DNA of 64,000 nt from Kiritimatiellia bacterium (GTDB taxonomy: Bacteria; Verrucomicrobiota; Kiritimatiellia; CAIVKH01), in contig JAOSKE010000004.1 of assembly GCA_027493775.1 (NCBI GenBank), positions 177,000-240,999 on the forward strand. The letters are read 5' to 3'. The position numbers were made by a program, and so were the translations under genes. The notes below the pieces were generated by a model that saw only the letters and a list, made by a program, of their open reading frames with translations, did no database searches and was not told the origin of the DNA. Position 1 is the first letter of the stretch; each line of letters begins with the position of its first letter. This document shows, piece by piece, positions 58,470-64,000 of this stretch.

Positions 58470-58704
58470 GTAGGGTGCCGGCATGGGGCGTCTCCGCGCC
58501 CCCGCCCTCCGGCCCCTCTCCGGCCGTGTCGCGCTGTAGCCCAGCAGGCGAAAGTGCAAAGCGGACGACATGGATGGATTGTTCTGCACTACGGGCCAAA
58601 AGCCCGGGTTCTGACCGGAACCGCCGTATGCCGAGCGGCACGTGCGGTGGTGTGGCACCCGTGGCTGGCTGAGTAACCCTCAGTCAGTCACGGGGAGCCG
58701 ATTC
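58470..58704 (+). mobile_element. Probable 3-prime end of a group IIC intron (domains V and VI)
   Basis: The stretch from 58617 (GGAACCGCCGTATGCC-GAGC-GGCACGTGCGGTGG) has the length and pairing of a domain V hairpin. It is followed at 58656 by a strong hairpin CCCGTGGCTGGCTGAG/CTCAGTCAGTCACGGG, like domain VI, and ends GAGCCGATT. No reverse transcriptase is present, so only the 3-prime part survives. Orientation is opposite to the cassette gene at 58718, as is usual for IIC-attC introns. The left limit is uncertain. Confidence 0.5.
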
Positions 58705-58717
58705 TGTGTTCCCAATC

Positions 58718-59620
58718 CTATTTGATCTCGATCTTGATGTCCTCGCCCTCAACCTTGCTGGTGACGGGCCATGCCCTGGCGGAGAAGTTCGGAGAGAAGA
58801 TGTAGTAGATGGTCAAGCTCATGACCGAAAGCCCGGTAGCAGCAATCCGATCTTCCGGTGGCTTGCACGGCATGAGGCCATCGGCATCTTGCGCGCGAAC
58901 CAGCATGGGAGCGAAATGCCGGTTCCAGTCACTCCACTTCTGGCCGCCACGATGGAATCTGGCGGAGGAGGTGAGATGCAGGAGTAAGTAATCAGCGAGA
59001 GTTGATGGCGAGCCGTCGGGCTCGCCATCAAGATACTTGCCGAGGGTTGCCCGGATTGTGTTTCCGTCGAGACCACGGCCGATCTCTTTAGGGAGCCGAG
59101 AGAGATTGAGCAGGTCTCGCCACATCTCACCGCATTGCGGCGAGATGGCGTGGACACAGTCCCGAATCTTCTGAATCTGTCCCGCCGGCACTTCCGCTTT
59201 CTCGTCGAGGTCGTGCCAGCGATAGTGAACAGTAATGTAGTCCGAGAGCGCAATCGCGGTGGCGACGCGCTCCGGGTCAGTCTTCGGCTGCGAAGTCATG
59301 AGCCATGCGTGCGCATTGGCGATTGAGTTGCCACACTTCTCCGATTCGCGCGACTCGCCCTGACGCAGGAGCGAAATCAGACAGAACGCGGTGGGCAGTT
59401 GCCGGTTGCTGTTGGTGCCCCAGCTTCCATCTGAATTCTGACTTTCAGCGAACTCCTGTGAGGCGTTCGTGATTACGGTGTGCACGGAGTCTCCCTTACC
59501 CTGATGGGATGCGGAACTACGCGTGCCGTGGAGACCCTTGATTACGACGGGGGCACTAGTCTGGCCCCACGCGCATCCGGTGAATACCGTTATCGCCAGC
59601 ACTATGACAGTCTCTCTCAT
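58718..59620 (-). CDS. Cassette-like gene: secreted protein with prenyltransferase/squalene-oxidase-type repeats
   Basis: This 300-residue protein starts MRETVIVLAITVFTGCAWGQ, a signal peptide with possible lipobox Cys. The mature part has FAESQNSDGSWGTNSNRQLPTAFCLISLL and VRAQDADGLMPCK...IAATGLSVMSLTIYYIF. These (N/D)GSWG and following-helix repeats are the alpha-toroid signature of terpene-cyclase-like proteins, also found in many PVC-group secreted proteins of unknown role. I prefer 59620 over the upstream Met because the signal starts there. Confidence 0.65.
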   Translation of the reverse strand: MRETVIVLAITVFTGCAWGQTSAPVVIKGLHGTRSSASHQGKGDSVHTVITNASQEFAESQNSDGSWGTNSNRQLPTAFCLISLLRQGESRESEKCGNSIANAHAWLMTSQPKTDPERVATAIALSDYITVHYRWHDLDEKAEVPAGQIQKIRDCVHAISPQCGEMWRDLLNLSRLPKEIGRGLDGNTIRATLGKYLDGEPDGSPSTLADYLLLHLTSSARFHRGGQKWSDWNRHFAPMLVRAQDADGLMPCKPPEDRIAATGLSVMSLTIYYIFSPNFSARAWPVTSKVEGEDIKIEIK

Positions 59621-59838
59621 CTTCTCACACAGAACGACAAAGATCACCGGGCACATGGCCGGATGACGGGGATCGGGCAGGGGACGTGGATGGCAATTGG
59701 AACACTGGCGAGGCGGGTGTAAAGAACTGAGCGGCGGGGAAGACCTCGTACTGTGCCAGTGGCCCCAGTCGCCGCGAATTCTTTATAGCCGCCGGTCGTT
59801 TGGAAAGACCAAGACATGTGCTCCGTGTGCATCGACTT
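59621..59838. other. Intergenic DNA before the ferredoxin-like cassette
   Basis: Open frames here on the minus strand have no recognisable features. A complete attC for the next cassette should lie in this region, but only its right half is visible (59826-59845); the matching left arm was not found. Confidence 0.35.
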
Positions 59839-59845
59839 GTTAGGC
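59826..59845 (-). other. Right half of an attC site (cassette 59845-60112)
   Basis: GTTAGGC (59839) is a canonical GTTRRRY core, preceded by GTGCATCGACTT, a sequence common in attC right arms. No complementary RYYYAAC arm is found within 150 bases upstream, so the site looks truncated or strongly diverged. Confidence 0.5.
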
Positions 59846-59852
59846 GCATCTA

Positions 59853-60095
59853 TCAATCCCTACAGCATTTACATCCTGGATTTCCTGATGCCGGAGAATC
59901 TTTTGTTGCGGTTTTTAGAATTCGGACGATTTCTTCGTGGCAGCATTTCTTTTGCGGATTCTTTTCTTTGCAATCGCATCCTGTTCCGGCGCCTGTGTCG
60001 GCCATTATTAATTGTAATGTCGCATTGCCTTTCGAAATTGATTTCAGAATGGCGTTCTTTGAAACATTTTTACAAAAGCAGACTATTGTATTCAT
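59853..60095 (-). CDS. Cassette gene: BFD-like [2Fe-2S] protein
   Basis: This 80-residue protein starts MNTIVCFCKNVSKNAILKSI and has CxC at residues 6-8, then GAGTGCDCKEK about 30 residues on, and further Cys pairs (CCHEE, CKCCRD). The first two pairs fit the bacterioferritin-associated-ferredoxin (Fer2_BFD) domain, which binds one [2Fe-2S] cluster. It fills a 275-bp cassette with only 7 bases after the stop before the GTTAGGC core. The tail with extra Cys is unusual. Role unknown: iron release or redox partner are options. Confidence 0.65.
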   Translation of the reverse strand: MNTIVCFCKNVSKNAILKSISKGNATLQLIMADTGAGTGCDCKEKNPQKKCCHEEIVRILKTATKDSPASGNPGCKCCRD

Positions 60096-60106
60096 GAGTG
60101 TCTTGC

Positions 60107-60204
60107 GCCTAACAAATAGCGTTTTATGCGGAGTGCCGCGAAGACCGACGCTGGGCTTGGCGGAAAACCGCGGGCCGCGGCATTCCGGATAAAACGTGTT
60201 GAAC
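60107..60204 (-). other. attC-like hairpin at the 3-prime end of mobile unit copy 3
   Basis: GCCTAAC (60107) and GTTGAAC (60198) bracket the same 98-bp hairpin. Two or three substitutions in the loop (CGACGCTGG, CGCGGGCC) separate it from copies 1 and 2. Confidence 0.65.
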
Positions 60205-60222
60205 GGAGCCGCGCGGTCGCTG

Positions 60223-61587
60223 TTAGCGATGGGATTTATAGACGAGTTTTGTGGACCGGGCAAGCCGACATTTCCCGAGTCGTTGCGTTTCCGGAAGGAT
60301 ACGCGGCGGTTTGCGATACGGCGACGCGAGGTTCCCAGTGTGCGGGAGGCGTGGACGAGTGTTCCAGACGGCTGCCTTTGCGGGTTGTGGGCAGAGCGCT
60401 GCGTTGCGGCGGTGGGGCTGCGCCGGTGGAGGAGGGATCGTTGTCGGTTTCGGGTTCATGGGCGGTGCGGAGGACCCCGCGCTCTGCCGATCAGGCCTTC
60501 GATGAGCAGGGTCGCCTTTCCACAGGCGGGACAGTCGGGCGCGATACGCGGTGGCTTCGGGGGACGTCGGGCGGCGGCACGTTCAGGGCCTGCCGGATAT
60601 GCCGGAGGTTCTCAGTGCGGACGTTGCGGGCCATCCAGCCGTAGAACCGGATCTTCTGGAAGCCGGGCGGGAGGATGTGGAGCAGGAAGCGCCCGATGAA
60701 GGCGTCGGCGGACAGGGTCATCGTCTTTTCGGTGTCGCCGTCGGCGCGATCCCGGTAGCGGAAGGTGACGCGACCATCTTCGAGCTGGAGGATGCGGTAG
60801 TCGCTGATGGCGACCTTGTGGGTGTAGCGTCCGAGGTACTCGAGGGACCTGCCGGGGCCCGGCGAAGGGCTTCTTGGCGTAGACGATCCAGTCGGTGGCG
60901 GCAAGCCGCGCGCAGACGTCGTTCCAGTCTTCGGTTCCGGCGGGCAGGGACCAGCGTGGCCCGGTCGAGCCGCCTGCGCACGGCGCGCAGGTAGCGGTTG
61001 CGGAACCGGTCGGCGAGCGAGGAGGCGCGGAAGAGCCAGTTGCGGCCGGCCGGCGCCCAGGTGTGCGCATTCTTCCGCCACGCGCCACCGGGCACGGCGC
61101 AGTGGAGGTGGACGTGCTCGACGAGCGTCTGGCTCCAGGTGTGCAGGACGGCGAGGAATCCGAGTTGGCCTTCGAGCTTCCATTGGGGATCGCGGGCAAA
61201 CTCCTGGAGGGTGGCGTTGACTTCGCGAAAGAAGAGGTCGAGCAACGTCTCGCGGTTGTGGCGCAGCAGCGGGTTGAGCTCGTGTGGCAGGGTGAAGACG
61301 ACGTGGAAGTACGGGGCGGGGATCAGCTCGCGCATGCGCCGGGCCAGCCACTTCTCGCGCGCCGCGCCCTGGCAGGTCGGACAGTGCCGGTCGCGGCAGG
61401 AGTTGTAGAGCACGGCCCGGCACCCGCAAGAGGCGCAGCGCCAAACGTGCCCGCCGAGCGCCGGGGTGCGGCAGGCGAGCAGATGCCGGACGGCTTTGAG
61501 CTGGAAGGCGGGGACGTGATGGCGGCGCAGGTACTCGGACCAGCCGGCGCGGAACACATCGGCCACCCGCAGGGGCGGCGCGTTCAC
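60223..61587 (-). pseudogene. IS91-like HUH (Y2) transposase, unit copy 3, frameshifted
   Basis: Same protein as copies 1 and 2. The first 215 residues are in frame, including zinc region (one Arg-to-Cys change, CGCRAV), HVHLHCAVPGG and AHTWAPAGRNWLF. Breaks occur near 60950, 60845 and 60560 in G- or C-runs. All motifs can be recovered by joining frames. Confidence 0.8.
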
Positions 61588-62450
61588 TCAGGCCGCGTTG
61601 TACGGGTGGTCCAGCGGACTCTTCACCCGGGCCAGGTGCTCCGCGGTGACGTGCATGTAGCGGCCGGTGGTGACCAGGGCGGTGTGGCCCATCCAGCGCT
61701 TGATCGTGTAGATGTCCGTGCCCTCTTCCATCAGGTGCGTGGCGAAGCAGTGGCGCAGCACGTGGATGCCGCCGACGCGGCGCACCGCCGCTGGTGCGCA
61801 GCGCGGCGTAGTAGACGGCCTGGGCGGTGCCGACGCAGATCGGCTGGTGGCGGTCGCGACGGGTGAAGAAGAAGTACTCCTGGGGCCGCTCCCAGCGCCA
61901 CAGTTCCTCCAGGAGCGCAAGCGCCCGCGCCGAGAGGATCGTGTAGCGGCCCCGGCGCCCCTTGCCCTGCTCGACCCCGCAGCATCATGCGCCCGCGGTC
62001 GATGTCGGCGATGCGCACGCGCACCGCCTCGCTCACGCGCAGACCCGACCCATAGGTCATGGCCAGCAGCGTGCGGTGCTTGATGTTCCGCGGCGCGTCG
62101 ATCAGCCGCTGCACCTCCTGGCGGTTGAGCACCCCGGGGCGGGTACCGCTGCGCCCCCGCGGCGGAATCGAAAACTCATGCGGGGCGCGATGAAGCACCT
62201 GCTCGTAGAGAAACCGGTACGCGCTGAAGTACACGTTCACCGTCGCCCACGCCAGCTTGCGCACCGTGATGACCTCGTCGAGGAACCGCTGCACCTCCGC
62301 GCAACTCAACCGCTCCAACGCTCGACGATAGAACGCCCACAACTGCTCCAGCGCGTGGATGTAGGCCTCCACCGTCTTGGCCGCGAACCCGCGCAGCCGC
62401 ATCTCCAGCAAAACCGTTTCCCGCAGTGCCGACATGACCGACTCCTTCAC
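61588..62450 (-). pseudogene. Tyrosine recombinase, unit copy 3, frameshifted
   Basis: The N-terminal 150 residues match copy 2 (start MKESVMSALRETVLLEMRLRG). An extra C near 61975 and another near 61790 shift the catalytic half; the end (HVLRHCFATH...GRYMHVTAEHL) is recoverable in another frame. Confidence 0.8.
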
Positions 62451-62553
62451 GCGGCCCTCTCGACTTCATGCCGAGCGCCGCTGGAGCCAGTCTAGTCGTT
62501 CATCAAAGCAAAAACCGCCTCGCGAGATATCTCCTTCTCCGCGCAGCGGTTCC

Positions 62554-62624
62554 GTTCAACGTCAGCGGTGAGGAGGCGGCGAACCCGCCGCGGGTGAGCC
62601 GTACCCTCCACCGCCTTGTTGGGG
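62554..62624 (-). other. attC site 6
   Basis: GTTCAAC (62554) and GTTGGGG (62618) bracket CAGCGGTGAGGAGGCGGC and CCGTACCCTCCACCG. 71 bp, very close to attC 4, and it belongs to the lipoprotein cassette on its right. Confidence 0.8.
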
Positions 62625-62626
62625 TT

Positions 62627-63117
62627 TCATTTGAATGTCCATTTCCCGGATCCAATTGTTGAGTTGATTTCAAGTGCCTGCGGCAGTGTTTCAGGAGGTA
62701 GCGATTCCCCTTTGTCGTTTCGAAATATCCCGTGATTGCTTGCATCGTGGGAGAAGCTGAAGCCAATGGACTCGTTTGCTTCAAGATACTCGCGTTCAAG
62801 GGGGCTATTCCCTTCACGAATCCGAAATAGAAGAGCATTTTGTCGAGGGAATTTGTGAACGCTTCGTCTACGCGTAGTGTGATTCCGCTTATTCGAGTAG
62901 TGGAAGTGTTCTGAATGGTGAGTCGAAACGCCTTTGCGTTGTCGCCGCCAAACCATTTGTCAGTAGCAGCGCGGTAACTTACGTGAATCATCTCTGTCAA
63001 TACGCCGCTGTCTGGAATACCATCATGTTGGCCAAGTGATTTCTCCTCAAATGGGCGGCAAGCGCTCATGCCAATGATGGCGGCGAGCAGCATTATTGCT
63101 GTTTTCCCTTTCTTCAT
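62627..63117 (-). pseudogene. Cassette gene: predicted lipoprotein, one frameshift
   Basis: The frame from 63117 (MKKGKTAIMLLAAIIGMSAC, a lipobox) runs through MIHVSYRAATDKWFGGDNAKAFRLTIQNTSTTRISGITLRVDEAF, breaks near 62815 after FYFGFVKG, and continues SPLEREYLEANESIGFSFSHDA...LEINSTIGSGKWTFK to 62627. About 163 residues. The Fn3-like strands (RLTIQNTSTTRISGITLRV) suggest a small beta-sandwich. No family recognised. The cassette follows attC 6 directly. Confidence 0.6.
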
Positions 63118-63121
63118 CATT

Positions 63122-63191
63122 CCCCAACGTCAGCGGTGAGCGGATTTTTGCCCGCCCCGGGCGAAAAATACGCTCCACCCGCTGGTTGGGC
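63122..63191 (-). other. attC site 7
   Basis: CCCCAAC (63122) and GTTGGGC (63185, canonical) bracket CAGCGGTGAGCGGATTTTTG and AAAAATACGCTCCACCCGCTG, a long stem with few bulges, loop CCCGCCCCGGGC. 70 bp. Confidence 0.88.
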
Positions 63192-63202
63192 GTTCCTCTT
63201 GT

Positions 63203-63730
63203 TCAATCGAATCGGCTCCATTTTCTTGTGTTTCCGATGAAATCCCATCCGTTCATCATTCCGCCGGGATCGGAGAACGTGATCGAATAGTTGGTGCCTT
63301 GGGAATGGTAGTACAGGTTTCCGTCCTTCAGGATTCTCGGAATGTCTGTTTGCTCGATCATTCCGACAAGGTTGGTGGGGTACAATCCACTTTGTTCTTT
63401 CATCTGGTCCAATCGCACCGCTAGTTGTTCGCAGTATTTCTTAGCCTTCCCGATCTCTCTTTGATTGAGAAGCCCCCCATTGTGATAGATGCTAATGTGG
63501 AGCCAAGGACGAGTGATGCCAGCATAATCCATTGCCCAATACCAATCATAACGGGATGGGGCTTGCGGTAGGCGATTGCGAGGAAGATACCCGAGAAGAT
63601 GAATAGCGGCGCCGCGATCCATATACAAGCAGCGAGAATCATTATGTCGAACGCGAATCGTCCATGCCCGATCAGCGTCAGGGTTGCGTTGGTTTCCGAT
63701 GCTTATGAGTATGCCGACAAGTATTTTCAT
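63203..63730 (-). pseudogene. Cassette gene: membrane protein, two frameshifts
   Basis: The start MKILVGILISI (63730) breaks near 63695, then continues TLIGHGRFAFDIMILAACIWIAAPLFIFSGIFLAIAYRK...IGQWIMLASLVLGSTLA, breaks near 63480, and ends NQREIGKAKKYCEQLAVRLDQMKEQSGLYPTNLVGMIEQTDIPRILK...ITFSDPGG. About 175 residues with two or three helices and a soluble C-terminal domain. The last part resembles pilin-like or small periplasmic domains. Family unknown. Confidence 0.58.
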
Positions 63731-63741
63731 TTCTCTTTATC

Positions 63742-63813
63742 GCCCAACGTTACGGCTGAGGGGACGGCGAGCCCGTCCGCGGGTGAGCCGTACCCTCCAG
63801 CCGATGGTTCGGC
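63742..63813 (-). other. attC site 8
   Basis: GCCCAAC (63742) and GTTCGGC (63807) bracket CGGCTGAGGGGACGGCG and CCGTACCCTCCAGCCG. 72 bp; the inner CCGTCCGCGGGTGAGCCGTACCCT links it to attC 4 and 6. Confidence 0.85.
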
Positions 63814-63815
63814 CT

Positions 63816-64000
63816 TCATTTGTTGATGTCTTCTTGTGTCAGCCGGAGTTGTGTCAGCAAGTCTTGTCCGGCTCGATACAGTTCGCCAAAGTCATCTTTG
63901 CCAGACATTATTGATGCTTCATCGGTGATGTAGAGTGTTGGGCCATCGTAGGCTAGAAAGAAAAACTGTGCCTTGCCAGATTCTGGGTATGGAAAGTCTC
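63816..64000 (-). CDS. Cassette gene: hypothetical protein, C-terminal part
   Basis: The frame runs in from the right edge and stops with TGA at 63816-63818, 3 bases from attC 8. The visible 60 residues include GKAQFFFLAYDGPTLYITDEASIM and FGELYRAGQDLLTQLRLTQEDINK, a strand then helix layout. No family is recognised from this part. The short gap to attC marks it as a further cassette. Confidence 0.6.
   Translation of the reverse strand, partial: DFPYPESGKAQFFFLAYDGPTLYITDEASIMSGKDDFGELYRAGQDLLTQLRLTQEDINK

Larger units (their letters stand above)
60113..62559 (-). mobile_element. IS91-like/tyrosine-recombinase cassette unit, copy 3
   Basis: The 2447-bp unit has the same order and ends as copies 1 and 2, and lies between the BFD-like cassette and the lipoprotein cassette. 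It contains more single-base indels than the others. It is over 11 kb from copy 2, so spread has happened across the array rather than by tandem duplication only. Confidence 0.82.

Noticed and set aside
49906..58712. Prophage or integrative conjugative element
   Set aside because: There are no capsid, terminase, relaxase or ATPase genes; only two VirB2-like proteins and IS elements are seen.

Overview
The window looks like a chromosome segment from a free-living Gram-negative bacterium. The left 38 kb is a compact housekeeping region with polar-lipid, TolQ/ExbB-ExbD, polyphosphate and nucleotide-sugar genes. Short dispersed intergenic repeats, a Ser/Thr kinase beside a pseudopilin-like protein and a zinc-ribbon/PTS-EIIA fusion suggest a Verrucomicrobiota/Kiritimatiellota-like or related lineage. 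That placement is a weak inference, because no rRNA is present.

Layout. 1-9.1 kb: ROK kinase tail, YggU-type protein, site-2 protease, rmd-gmd, a broken sugar-phosphate isomerase, rpsU, ugd, a three-gene polar amino-acid ABC transporter and a RmlD-like reductase. 9.3-13.9 kb: glycogen debranching enzyme, RmuC, tandem UspA. 14-22.3 kb: one long plus-strand run (ftsK, RodZ-like, pgsA, exbB-exbD, TPR protein, yqgE, unknown), then tRNA-Phe. 22.6-38.2 kb: two EIIA-type proteins, protein kinase, cyclophilin, ppk-ppx-ROK, srkA-trpD, dGTPase, NUDIX, YihY. 38.2-39.7 kb: non-coding DNA with a tandem repeat of about 168 bp. 39.7-41.4 kb: an R-M pair with a PaeR7I/XhoI-like nuclease interrupted by a stop codon.

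From about 41.5 kb to the right edge the DNA is an integron cassette array. Short minus-strand genes for secreted, lipo- or membrane proteins are separated by 69-73-bp imperfect palindromes that begin RYYYAAC-like and end GTTRRRY-like (attC sites). Cassette genes read right to left, so the integrase gene and attI should lie beyond base 64000. Three near-identical 2.44-kb units, each with a tyrosine recombinase and an IS91-like HUH transposase, sit in the array exactly as cassettes do. Each is bounded at integron core sites and carries its own 98-bp attC-like hairpin at its 3-prime end. This self-transposable cassette is the most interesting object here.

The array is interrupted at about 49.9-58.7 kb by a mosaic of foreign DNA. 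It holds two directly repeated copies of a second IS91-family element flanking a dihydropteroate synthase (folP) gene and two VirB2/TrbC-like membrane genes, then an aldo/keto reductase, an IS3 remnant, an adhesin scrap, a helicase tail and what looks like the 3-prime end of a group IIC intron.

Many genes, in unique DNA and especially in the repeated units, are split by single-base indels, often at homopolymers. Several apparent pseudogenes may therefore be assembly or polishing errors. Broken genes are annotated at full inferred extent and the position of each break is given.
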